From positions 39,511,001 to 39,575,000 of the forward strand of contig JAIVEN010000002.1 in assembly GCA_026686845.1 (NCBI GenBank): a DNA stretch of 64,000 nt, read 5' to 3'. Positions 22,504 through 33,942 of the stretch are shown here, piece after piece. A program made the translations under genes and the position numbers. The stretch comes from Adenanthera pavonina. Lineage: Eukaryota > Streptophyta > Magnoliopsida > Fabales > Fabaceae. How positions within the stretch are numbered: the stretch's first letter is position 1; each line of letters opens with the position of its first letter. The notes under the pieces were generated by a model. That model was not told the DNA's origin and did no database searches. It saw only the letters and a program-made list of their open reading frames with translations.

Positions 22504-25500
22504 TGTCAAGACAAGTCAAGCAGTATTGATCCAATCATTGTTAATAAGATCTTAACTAAATTAAATGAAGTTAACATTTATGTGAAGCAATATCATTTGG
22601 CTTCAACCATGTTACAGGCAAATAACAGTTTAGAAGTTAAACTTGCTTTACTAGTAAAGGGAGAAAATGATGATCATGTTTACAACTTACCATCAACATC
22701 TAAAGTTGTTACCTTAGGTGTCGGTGATTTTGAGAAATCTTACCATCTAAGAGATATCATTGTGGAGAAGTATAAGGGCAATTGAAACGGATAAATGAGA
22801 CTCACACTTCACTATCCATTGTTATTCCCTTATGGAGAGGACGTGTATAGGAATGATATTAAACAAAGAGAATCAGCCCTTCAAAGAGATGAGAAAAAGA
22901 CAATGGTTACAATTAGGGAATATCTTGCTTACAGACTTATGTTAAGGAAGATTGAAACACCCATGCTGCTTGCGTCAGGGAAATTATTTTAGCAATTCAT
23001 TATAGATAGCTATATAATGATGGAATTAGATAGATTACAATGGATAAGATATCATCAAAAGGAGTTGTATGTTGATATTTATCAAGGCACTAGTGAAGCT
23101 ATTCTAAGAGGTGATACAACTGCTACTTTTGTTGGTAAAAGAGTCATTCTTCCATTATCTTTCACTAGAGGTACTAGATATCTAATCTAAAATTACCAAG
23201 TTACAATGGCAATATATAGGTGGGCAAGGTACCTTGATATCTTTCTAACATTTACTTGCAATCCTGCTTGGCCTAAAATACAAAGACATTGCGAAGAACA
23301 TTCAAGCATGTCTTTTGACCACCTGGAAGCTTTGACAAGGGTCTTTGAAATGAAGTTTAAGTAATTGCTACCAGTTATCCAGGAGTAGAAAATTTTTGGA
23401 ATAGTCTATGTAGGTATTTGTTTCTTAATAACTTAACTAACATGCTTGATATACTTAATTCACTATATGTTAAAATAAATTTATAAAATTCATATTTAAA
23501 AAATGGCTATTTTTCAATTGTCACTTTTAAATTCATTATTGATAACTATTTGTTGTATTTTTAGTATGTTCCACTTTTAAGTAAAAATTTCACTTGTTTG
23601 CAAATTCATGAATACATCATGAAACCAGAAAATTTAATTTGATCAATCATATGTTAAAATAAATTTGAAAACATGAATATTTAGATAGATGCATTTCTAA
23701 ACAAAAATACTCATTTCAAACAACCATTTTTATATTCTATTTCTATTATACATGATTATATGATGATAACAGAAAATTCAATTTCATCATAGGAAAGGAA
23801 GATAAATCTATATATGTCATTTTTCACAATGGCTATTTTTAAATAGTCACTTTTAAAATAGTTAATTATATTCTGCAAGCTTATATTTTTAAATAATCAT
23901 TTTCTTGTTTGACCAATGCATGTATATATTGTTTTATATTATGAGAGAAGTGAAAAGGAAAGAAACTTGGACATTAAGGTCATCAACATGAGCAATTAAT
24001 ATCCAATAAATTGGGTAACCCTATGATAAACATGATCTTATATAAGAAATATAGAAGATTGTCTATGTTTATTTCATACGATAGTAGAAAATTTATTTTT
24101 ACTATGTTCTTCTTTTAAATAGTCATTTTGTTGGTATGACCAATGTATAAATATATGATGAAAGTAGATAATTGAATTTCACATACCATAAATTAAAATA
24201 AATTTTTAAATATGAGTATATAAAAATGGTTGTTTCATATTAGTCATTTCTAAAATAATTTACATCTTGAATGACTTGGTTTTTCACTTCTACTACCAAT
24301 ACAAAATTGCACACAATTGAGTTTCAAAAAAGAGGGTTGCCACATGCTCACATACTTCCATTCCTAGTTAAGTTAGACAAAATCAAAACACCTAATTAAG
24401 TTGACAAAGTTATTTTTAGTAGTATTACTAGATTAGACAACTTCGCCATTGCTACAACATCTTGTGAAGGCATATATGATGCATGGTCTTTCTGGATAAA
24501 GCAAACCTAAGTCTCCAAACATGAAGAAGAACAAGTGTAACAAATACTTCCCAAAGAAGTTTCTCCCCAAAACTAAAGTCGATGAAGAAGGTTATCCTTC
24601 ATATAGGAGAAGGGACAATGGAAGACATGTTGAAAAGAATGGAAGGGACAACAAATATGTTCAATATAATCCTGAACTTCTTTTGATGTTTCAAGCTTAC
24701 TTAAATGTAGAGAAGACCAATCAATCAGTGGCAATCAAGTACTTATTTAAGTACATTAGCAAAGGAAATGATAAAGTGATTGCTATGTTGTATCAAACTG
24801 ATCCTTCAAAGCTAGAGAATAATCTTATTGATGAGGTTCAATAATATTATGACTACCATTATATTTCTTCATCTGAAGTAGCTTGGCGAATTTTTTGCTT
24901 TAATATACATCATAGATATGCAGTTGTGCAATGTCTTAGTTTTCATTTACTAGACCAATAAGTAGTGATATATTCTGCAATAGATTAACTCAAAACAAGT
25001 TCTTCAAAAGCCAAAAATTAGGGAATCAATGTTTTTGTTATGGACGAAGTTTAATGTAGATAATCTAGATACAAAAAGATTGACTTATGTTGAATTTCCT
25101 AAGCATTGTGTTTATGAATGAGATAAGAGGCAATGGAAACTTCAAGAAAAAGGATTATGTGTGGGAAGATTGCACCATGCATCACCATTTTTTGGAGAAC
25201 TATATTACCTATGAGTGCTTCTTGATAAGATTAGAGGTCCAAGATCCTCTAAAGATATTAGAACATTGGATAATATGATTTATCCAATATCTAAAGCAAC
25301 TTTCTATGCACTTGGATTACTTGATGATGAATGAGAATATATAGATATGATTAAAGAAGTATCAGTTTAAGGTATAAGTCTCTTTCTTCAAAAACATTTT
25401 GCTAGCATGTCGTTAAATAATTGCCTTATAAGACCAAAGGATGCATGCAAAAAAAAAAAGAAAAGAAAAATAATCTAAACAATTATCTGAAGATTTATTC

Positions 25501-26175
25501 TACATCCCTCATAGTAATAAACATATGTCAAGTATACTTGTTCTGTCTCATTATGTTTCAAAGTTAATCTTCTATAAGGTACAAGGTATAAGTAATTGTA
25601 TAATAGACTTTGATTTGAGTTGTTGGCATTGTATAATGTATTCTTATATTATTTTTAGTAGTATTAACTAATATAAATGTTTTTTAAAGGTGTCACTATC
25701 CTTAATGAACAAAAAGAAGAAGATACACTTCATGAAGTTGAAAGAATCTTGAACAAAAATGGAAGTTTATAGGATTATTCAAGGTTACTTATTCCTAAGA
25801 ATATCAACATGATGAGTCATCTCAATCATATGATCATTAAAGAACTTAAATGTAGATAGGGCGGCCTTAAAAAGAAGAAATTGAAAAGCTTATTTTGTCT
25901 TTGACTTTTGAATAGAAGATTATATTTGATATTGTACTTAATTCAATCAACTCTCCATGTTACAGCTTCTATTTTTTATATGACTATAGAAAAACATTCC
26001 TGTCGAATGCTCTCTCATGAATACTTCAAGTTAGGGGTGAGATTATTATTACTATTGCATCAAGTGGTATAGCAACAACATTATCACCTAATGGGAGGAC
26101 TGTGCATTCTAGATTTGCAAATCCAATTGAAATCCATCAAGAGTCAACTTGTAATATCAAAAGTGAAGTTTAAAG
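22504..26175 (+). pseudogene. Helitron replicase/helicase relic (Rep HUH plus Pif1-like helicase)
   Basis: Scattered frames in consistent order match the plant Helitron protein. N-terminal Helitron-like domain: HYPLLFPYGEDVYR (22804 on), REYLAYRLMLRKIE, SGKLF*QFIIDSYI and FLTFTCNPAWPKIQ (about 23247-23290). HUH motif region: HTIEFQKRGLPHAHIL (24311-24358). Rep tyrosine region: KYLFKYISKGNDK (within 24521-24844). Then LTYVEFPKHCVYE (25081 on), YALGLLDDE, and the helicase part RGEIIITIASSGIATTL with TVHSRFANPIEI (about 26034-26130). The Walker A site is degraded (GKT replaced by RKT, and the glycines lost, about 25990). Stops and frameshifts are frequent, and 23370-24270 is an AT-rich non-matching insert. 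It ends where the old LTR fragment begins. No Helitron termini identified. Confidence 0.85.
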
Positions 26176-26235
26176 AGAGTTCCAAGTTAGATGAACTTTG
26201 GTTCTGAAAATTCGAACTTTGAAGAGATAATGCGT
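26176..26235 (+). repeat. Left stub of an old LTR interrupted by the young element
   Basis: Contains GATGAACTTTGG and AAAATTCGAACTTTG, the U3 motif pair of the CAGACGAA-type LTRs, and ends TGCGT (target duplication of the young element). It continues after the element at 38142. The left limit is approximate. Confidence 0.55.
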
Positions 26236-27955
26236 TGTTGAAACAAGAGTTTTGATGATTCTAAACCAACACTCAAAAGCTTGGATTGAAGATATCAAAG
26301 GAGATCAAAGCTATCTCAAGTGAAGATTTTATGAGTACTTGCTGGTAGATTTTTTGTAGAGTCTTAGTTCTTGATATAATTGGGTAAAAGATTTTGATTT
26401 GAAGAAAAGATATTTTTAAACTTTGATTTTATGTTAAATCTTGAAATATTTGGAAAACACCCACAAACAGACGAAGGTTGAAAGTTCAAACTAAACTGTC
26501 AAGTTGGAAATTCGAACTTTGCCTTAGGACATTCGAATTTCGAGATTAAACTGAACAAGTCTGAAGAGATGTCTCTCTGTCAGACGAATTTTGGTTTTTC
26601 AAAATTCGAATTTTCATCTAGTCTGAAAGAAGCCTTTTTGGACAGACGAACTTTACAGTTTCAAAATTCGAATTTCAGACAAAATGCAATTTGTGAAAAC
26701 CAAAGAAATTCGTCTGAAGCTATGTTAAAGTTCGTCTGAAATTAAGAAGAAATTGAGTTTGAAAAATGCTCTCTGACAGACGAACTTTGACTTTGCAACA
26801 TTCGAATTTTCATATAAGTCTGAAAGAAGCTTTTTGGACAGACGAACTTTACAGTTTCAAAATTCGAATTTCAGACAAAATGCAATTTGAGAAAACCAAA
26901 GAAATTCGTCTGAAACTATGATAGAGTTCATCTAAAATCAAAAGGAAATTAAGTCTCAAAATTGATCTTTGACAGACGAATTTCACTACGTCAAAATTCG
27001 AATTTCGAAGAAAGTGAACTACTGTGCCTCTTTGAACGTTCAATGGACAGACGAATTTTGGTCATCCAAAATTCAAATTTTGAGGGTACTGTAGAAAATT
27101 GAAAATACTGTTCACGATTTACAGAAAAACTTTCTTCTTGAAAATTCGTATGTCACATTGAGAAAACACTTTATAAGTTTCAATATTCGAATTTCACTCT
27201 ATGGACAGACGAACTTCGTATTTTAACGTTGGAAGCTTTAACCTTCGGTTCCTTCGAAATTCGTCTGTTGACCAACCAAAATTCAAATTTCAGTATGTCA
27301 GAAACATTAAATGCGGTTGGTAAACGGATAGTTTTTCAGAATAACCGTTGGATAACTTCCCCAACGGATAGATTTAGTCTCTAACGGATATTTGAGACCT
27401 AAATCTATAAATACAACATCATTTGAAGTTGTGGGTAACGAATCAAACTTATTAATACCGAATTTCTGCTGAATCTTCTTCTCAAAAAGTTTTACCCTCT
27501 CAACTTCATTATTTGTACTTAAACTTTCATATCTACTCTTTTCAAGAGAGTTATTTCATTGTAATCAATCTACTCTTCATCTGGGAGATAGATTTACTTG
27601 TGAGGGGTATTCACAAGGAGATTGGGAAGCACATAGTGTAAGTGCTTGGAGAGTTTGAGAGAGCTCAGAAACAGAGCATACTCGTGTACTGTGGCCTTAG
27701 CAAGAAGCCCGTTGAAATTCTTGCTGTATAGTGGACAAATCTCAAGAGGTGTCTTGGGGACTGGATGTAGGTCAAGTGGATAGACCGAACCAGAATAAAT
27801 TATTGAGTTTTCTTCTCCTTATCTCTACTTTTCAGCTTGCTCTGTTTTACATGTTCTTTTCACTTTATTGTGATATCTTCACTTACTTCACTTTGTGCAG
27901 AAAAAGTTCAATCTTCCCAATTCACCCCCCTCTTGGGAAGTCAGCCTTGCTAACA
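26236..27955 (+). repeat. 5' LTR of the young element
   Basis: 1720 bp, TGTTGAAACAAG...GCTAACA. U3 holds alternating CAGACGAA(C/T)TT and TCAAAATTCGAATTT motifs from about 26467 to 27290, including two copies of a 196-bp unit (starting 26640 and 26836). AACGGATA boxes at 27323, 27364 and 27383, TATA at 27405, and the U5 hairpin CTTCCCAA...TTGGGAAG at about 27912-27940. Confidence 0.96.
27319..27414 (+). promoter_or_regulatory. LTR core promoter: AACGG/CCGTT boxes plus TATA
   Basis: TAAACGGATAG, AACCGTTGGATAAC, CCAACGGATAG and TAACGGATA occur within 80 bp directly upstream of CTATAAATAC (27405-27414). The AACGG/CCGTT cores match the plant MYB-type recognition CNGTTR. The same block is in the 3' LTR (TATA 37586-37595) and, with variation, in the solo LTRs. 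Function inferred, not shown. Confidence 0.55.
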
Positions 27956-27957
27956 AG

Positions 27958-27969
27958 TGGTATCAGAGC
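27958..27969 (+). promoter_or_regulatory. Primer binding site, initiator-Met tRNA type
   Basis: TGGTATCAGAGC starting two bases (AG) after the 5' LTR end. Complementary to the 3' end of plant initiator methionine tRNA. Confidence 0.92.
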
Positions 27970-28010
27970 CCGGATTCCCATTCAAAGGATTTTACAGTCC
28001 GGGAACAAAG

Positions 28011-29810
28011 ATGGCTGGCTTTGGAGAGAGTATACTTCCTGAAGGGAACAACACTAACAGACCACCAGGCTTCAGTGGAGAGCATTATGGGTACTGGAAG
28101 ATGAGGATGCAGATCTATCTCCAATCAATTGATCTTGACATCTGGTCAGTCATTGATAAAGGAGATTTCATCCCAATGGCTCTAACTGAAGATGGAAGAT
28201 ACAAAGAGAAGCTGGAAGCAGAATGGAGTGATGAAGACAGGAGGAGAGTCCTGCTGAATTTTAAAGCAAAGCATTGTTTAGTCAGTGCCCTGAACCAGGA
28301 CGAATTCTACAGGGTCTCACAATGCACCACTGCAAAAGGAATGTGGGACACTCTGCAGATTGCACATGAAGGGACATCTGGGGTCAGGGAGAACAGACTC
28401 AATACGTGTATTGGAGAGTATGAGAGCTTCAAGATGGCTGAAGGAGAAACTATAAAAGAGCTCCAAAAGAGATTCATTCTCATTGTGAATCAACTAAAGA
28501 GTCTAGGAAAGGAATACTCTCAATTAGAGAAAGTAAGAAAAATCCTCAGAGCACTCCCTCTGGAATGGCAGCCCAAAGTGACAGCAATAGAAGAAGCCAG
28601 AGGAGAATCAATGGCCTCTGTCACAGCTCTCTTTGGCAGCCTTGAAGAGTATGAAGGAAAAATCAAAGCTCTCAAGGAAGCTGGGATGGACAGAAAGAAG
28701 AAAGGCCTTGCCCTTAAAGCTGCTGATGAAAAGGAAGAAGAATCTGACGAAGAGGATGGGCTGGATGAGGAAACTCTGGCTATGATGGTCAGAAAATTCG
28801 GAAAATTCTACAGCAAGAAGAAGAACAAGAGATTCTTTAAGAAGGTAGCTGCTGGGGAAAGCAAGAAAGAGGCAAAAGAACCTGTGACTTGCTATGAGTG
28901 CAAGAAGCAGGGACACATAAAATGGGACTGCCCCCCAATTCCTCAAGAAGCAAGAAAAAGAAAAGAAAGGTGCTGACAAAGTGAAAAAGAAGAAAGCCTA
29001 CATCTCATCCATATGGGGCAACAGCTCAGATGAGGAAGAAGAAGATGAAGATGAGATTGCCAACATTTGTCTAATGGCACTTGCCTCTGAAGAAGCTGCA
29101 CTCTCATACAGCAGTGATCAGGATGAAGAGGTATATGAATCTGAACCTTCCTATTCTGAATTGCTGGATGCTTTTCATGAGCTTCATGATGATTTCATTA
29201 AAGTTGCTAAAGAACTAAAACTGGCAAAGAAGAAAATAAATATGCTGGAATCTCAAAACACAATCTCTGAAATTACTTCTTTACCTACTGCTGAATCTGT
29301 TTGTTGTACTTCATGCACTGAACTTAAAAAACTAATGATTACTTAGTCAAAAGCATGTCTAGACTCACTAGAGGTAAAGATATGCTGTTTGCCTTGATGG
29401 GGAGCCAAAGAATATCACAAGGAAAAGCTGGTCTTGGCTATGACCCATGTGCTGTCAAGGAAAAGATTAGGAAGAAAAATCAAAATGAATATATGAGACA
29501 TTTTGTGCATGCTAAGAACAATAAAAAGAAAGTTAGTGCATCACCTCACATTGAAACATATGATCAACCAAGGCATGCTAGACAAAAGTATTACCTGCAC
29601 TGTTTTTTTCCTGCATCTCAATCTAGCAGTCCTTTCACTACCTGTCATTTCTGTAACAAAAAGGGACATATTTCCAATTCTTGTGATTTGAGGAAAAATG
29701 GACTTGGCAGGAAGGTTGGATGGGTTCCCAAAGTTGCATCTGCATCTAGGGAAAAATATACTGCCCAAAAAGGACCCAAGCAAATTTGGGTACCTAAAAG
29801 GAAATCATAA
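28011..29810 (+). pseudogene. gag of the young element (nucleocapsid with two zinc knuckles), two frameshifts
   Basis: The ATG at 28011 (MAGFGESILPEGNN) lies 53 bases after the PBS begins. An upstream in-frame GTG overlaps the PBS and is not a credible start. Domains: copia gag block from about residue 20 (FSGEHYGYWKMRMQIYL...) to about 230; a Lys/Glu-rich linker; first CCHC knuckle CYECKKQGHIKWDC (about residue 297). A C6 run (28931-28936) shifts the frame by one. The acidic segment YISSIWGNSSDEEEE follows (28981-29346). A run of six A (29326-29331) marks a second shift. The last piece (29355-29810) holds the second knuckle CHFCNKKGHISNSC and ends in QIWVPKRKS then TAA. Gag packages the RNA in cytoplasmic particles. 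This copy could not make full-length Gag without help. Confidence 0.9.
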
Positions 29811-29860
29811 ACATTGTTTTACAGATCTGTCTCAAAGCTAAGAAAAGCAACAAATGATAT

Positions 29861-32800
29861 ATGGACAGTGCCTGCTCAAGTCACATGACTGGTGACAAGG
29901 AGAAGTTCATCACCCTTAGAGACAAGAAAGGAGGAAAGGTGACCTTTGGAGGTGATCAATATGGTAAAATTGTTGGTATTGACATTGTGGGCAAAAATCC
30001 TGAAACATCTATTGAAGAGGTGCTGTTTGTGATTGGCCTCAACCACAACTTACTAAGCGTGAGTCAGACTTGTGATAAAGGAAACTGGGTGCTATTTGAC
30101 TCAAAGTTTTGCCTGGTCATCAGAAAAAGTGACCACAGAGTAATCCTCAAAGCTCAAAGGGATGGTAACTGCTACACCATTGACCTTGATGAACTTCCTC
30201 CTTTAGATTCTGCATGCTTAATCAGTCAGAATAATGATAGTTGGCTATGGCATAGAAGATTAGCTCATGTGAACATGAATCAACTGTCTAAACTGATTAA
30301 AAATGAGCTAGTAACTGGTTTACCAAAAATATCTTTTGAAAAGGATAAAGAATGTGATGCGTGCCTAAGAGGAAAACAAACTAAATCATCCTTCAAATCC
30401 AAAAACATAGTTACCACAACGAGACTACTTGAATTGCTGCATATGGACTTAATTGGACCTTCTAGGGTAAAGAGTCTAGGTGGTAATCTGTATGTGCTTG
30501 TAATTGTTGATGATTATTCTAGATTTACTTGGACATTATTTCTTTCTTCTAAAAGTGATACCTTTGATGCATTTGTAACCTTAGCCAAGAAAGTGCAAAA
30601 TGAGAAAGGTATCTCTATTGTATCTATCAGGTCAGACCATGGAGGAGAATTTGAAAATGCATACTTCCTGGAGTACTGCAATGAGCATGGGATTGACCAC
30701 AACTTCTCAGCACCAAGAACTCCTCAACAAAATGGAGTGGTAGAAAGGAAGAACAGAACTATTGGAGAGATGGCTAGAGCTATGATGAATGAGAAGGAGC
30801 TCTCTCAAGTGTTCTGGGCTGATGCTGTAAATACAGCAAGTTACATCATTAACCGAGCTTACATCAGACCTATCCTTGGGAAGACTCCATATGAGCTGTA
30901 CAAGGGAAGAAAGCCAAATCTGTCACACCTCCATGTGTTCGGGTGCAAATGCTTCATTCACAACAATGGCAAAGAAAACCTAGGTAAATTTGATGCCAAA
31001 TCCGATGAAGGTATATTTCTAAGCTATTCAAGTAGGAGTAAGGCTTATAGAGTTTTTAATAAAGGATCAAATGCAATAGAAGAATCCGTGCATGTGGTTT
31101 TCATTGAAAATGAAACTGTTTCAAAACATGTTACCAATGAGGATGATCTTGATTTCAATTTTGTAAAACTGGGCCTCTCTGATGAAAGTAAAAATGAACC
31201 TCCAAAGATATCTGAATCTGTTAACATAGAGGAAGATATTCAGGAGCAAGAGTTTGATGAAAATAATGAAGAAACATCTCAAGAACTCCCTAGAGCTTGG
31301 AGATATCAAAGGAATCATCCTGTTGATCAAGTAATAGGGAATGTTCAAGAGAAAGTCAAAACCAGAAAACAGTTAAGGGAAAAGATGCTCAACTGTGCTT
31401 TCATTTCTCAAATTGAACCCAAATGTACTGAAGAAGCCTTAACTGATGATTACTGGATTTTGGCCATGCAAGATGAATTAAATCAATTTGAAAGAAATCA
31501 AGTTTGGGATTTAGTTCCAAGACCCAAAAATCATCCTGTTATTGGTACCAAATGGGTTTTCAGAAACAAACTTGATGAATCTGGAACTATAATCAGAAAT
31601 AAAGCTAGATTAGTTGCTAAAGGGTATAATCAAGAAGAAGGTATTGATTTTGAAGAAACCTTTGCACCAGTAGCCAGATTAGAAGCTATAAGAATTCTAC
31701 TAGCTTATGCATGCATGAAAAATATTTTGCTATATCAAATGGATGTAAAGAGTACTTTTCTGAATGGATATATCATGGAAGAGGTTTATGTAGATCAACC
31801 TCCAGGTTTTGAGGATTCTATAAAACCAAACCATGTCTATAAACTGAAGAAAGCTCTTTATGGATTAAAACAAGCTCCCAGAGCATGGTATGAAAGATTG
31901 AGCAATTTTCTGACTGAGAAAGGGTTTAATAGAGGCAAAGTTGACACAACTTTATTTACTAAGAAAGAGAATAAAGATTTACTAATTGTCTAAATCTATG
32001 TTGATGATATTATTTTCGGTGCTACTAATGAAACTCTTTGCAAGGAATTTTCTAAGTTAATGCAGGGAGAATTCGAGATGTCTATGATGGGTGAACTCAA
32101 TTTCTTCCTTGGATTGCAAATCAGACAGCTTAATGATGGTATCTTTCTCAGTCAATCCAAGTATCTAAAAGAGCTGTTAAAGAAGTTTGGAATGGAGAAT
32201 GCTAAGCCAATGGGAACACCTATGGCTACTGCAACCAAACTGGACATGGATGAAAATGGGAAGATGTTTGACATTACTCAGTACAGAAGAATGATTGGAT
32301 CCCTGCTGTACCTAACTGCCAGCAGACCTGACATTATGTTCAGTGTCTGCATGTGTGCAAGGTTTCAATCATACCCCAAAGAAACCCATGCAACAGCTGT
32401 GAAAAGAATTTTTAGATATCTTACTGGAACATCACAGATGGGTCTTTGGTATCCAAAAGGCAATGGAGAAGATCTCAAAGAATACACTGATGCTGACTTT
32501 GCAGGATCCAAAACTGAAAGAAAAAGCACAAGTGGAACTTGTCAGTTTCTTGGAGGATCCCTGGTTTCATGGTTTAGCAAAAAGCAAAATAGTGTGGCCT
32601 TATCCACTGCAGAAGCTGAGTATGTTGCAGCTGGAAGCTGTTGTGCCCAAGTCATCTGGATGAAACAGCAACTTGAAGATCTAAAGGTTAAAATAAAAGA
32701 GATACCAATCATGTGTGATAATCAAAGTGCCATAAACATTACCAAGAATCCTGTCATGCACTCAAGGACGAAACAAATTGAGGTTAGGCATCACTTCATA

Positions 32801-32947
32801 AGGGATCACGTTCTAAAAGGAGAAGTTAAGCTGGAATACATCCCAACAGAAGATCAACTTGCTGATATACTCACAAAACCTCTATCAGAAGACAGGCATT
32901 GCAAAATAAGGAGAGAATTGGGAATGGTAAATCCTAATGAATTGTAA
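29861..32947 (+). pseudogene. pol of the young element: protease-integrase-RT-RNase H, one internal stop
   Basis: From MDSACSSHMTGDKEKF (protease, DSA in place of the usual DSG/DTG type) to NPNEL stop at 32947, one frame broken only by TAA at 31991-31993 (codon 711). GAG-pre-integrase: H-x-H...CDACLRGKQ (residues about 127-175). Integrase: D196 (HMDLIGP), D259 (SDHGGEF) and E295 (VVERKN) give an exact DD35E spacing. RT: GTKWVFRNKLDESG, ARLVAKGYNQ, MDVKSTFLNGY, GLKQAPRAWY, then the stop, then IYVDDIIFGAT. RNase H: YTDADFAG, STAEAEYVA, CDNQSAI. A TGA at 29855-29857 just upstream replaces the Trp codon normally preceding Tyr-Met-Asp. The RT stop removes the catalytic aspartates and RNase H from any translated product, so the copy is non-autonomous unless stops are read through. 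Confidence 0.94.
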
Positions 32948-33942
32948 GTTTTACTTTTGAAATTCTCTTTTTAGAGTTTTAAATCTTACAAATCAATTCT
33001 AACTTCAGCATCGGAGAGTGTTTAATTTAAGTTGCAGGTGCTCATCACAAGACTGAACTGCTATACTCTTGAAGATTTGAGCATATCAAAATGGAACAAC
33101 CAGAAAGTGAAGTAAACAACGAAAAACCTATGTTCTGGATCCATTCTGTAAGTTCTTAATGATGATGCTTATATTTGAAATGCTGTTAAATGTATGTTGT
33201 TTCATAAAACTGTGTTTTTATACTAGTCAACGTGGTCAACATTCGAATTTTAAGTGACCAACAGACGAACTTCGACCTGTTACACTTTGGAACAGTTCTC
33301 ACTGATGCCTCAAAATTCGTCTGTTGAATATGGAAGTTCGAATTTTCAAGAACAAAATTTTCAAAGATATGGTTGTCCATCACTGTTATACGAATTATCA
33401 CTTCTTGACATACGAATGTTGGACAACCTTTACAAAAGATGAAAAATTCGAATTTATAGTTCAAAATTCGTCTGTTGAATCATGTTCTTCATGATGAATG
33501 CTTGAAAGATGATGCTCTGCATGCTTAATTCGTCTATTGGTTGTGGTTTTGATTGTTGATGCTGTTCTCACTTCAACATTCGAACTTTGTTGAAACAAAA
33601 TTCGTCTGTTGTGCGAGTACTGCTTGTTTCAAGTCACTGTCAGAAGAACTTTCAGATGAAAATTCGCCTGTCAGTAAGCCTTGCTGAACGGTTTAACTTG
33701 TAACTGCCCGAAGTTCGAATTTTGACCCCTCAAAATTCGTCTGTCAGACGGTTACATACGTTAAATCCGACGGTTCTCCAGAGAACAGACGCAACCCTAT
33801 TTGTAAGCTCTCTAAGTCTGTTCTGATTCTCTCTTCAATCCTCTTAACTCCTGTCCAAAAACCGTCATTCTTCACTGTTTAAACTTCCAATCGCATCCCA
33901 TAAACCTATCCTTAACCACATTCTGCATCATTCAACCGAGAA
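32948..33942 (+). other. Pol-env spacer carrying LTR-type repeat motifs
   Basis: About 1 kb, non-coding. It contains at least six AAAATTCG(T/C)CTGT motifs (near 33312, 33462, 33598, 33660, 33738 and the related 33527), plus ACAGACGAACTTCG (33261) and TTCGAATTTT-type partners. This is the same motif family as the LTR U3 array but mostly in the opposite orientation. The last 170 bases before the env-like ATG are pyrimidine-rich and could hold a splice acceptor for a subgenomic RNA (inference). Confidence 0.8.

Noticed and set aside
27957..28010. Upstream GTG start for gag, extending the frame to 27957
   Set aside because: It overlaps the primer binding site and is not ATG; the ATG at 28011 starts the conserved MAGFGE sequence.
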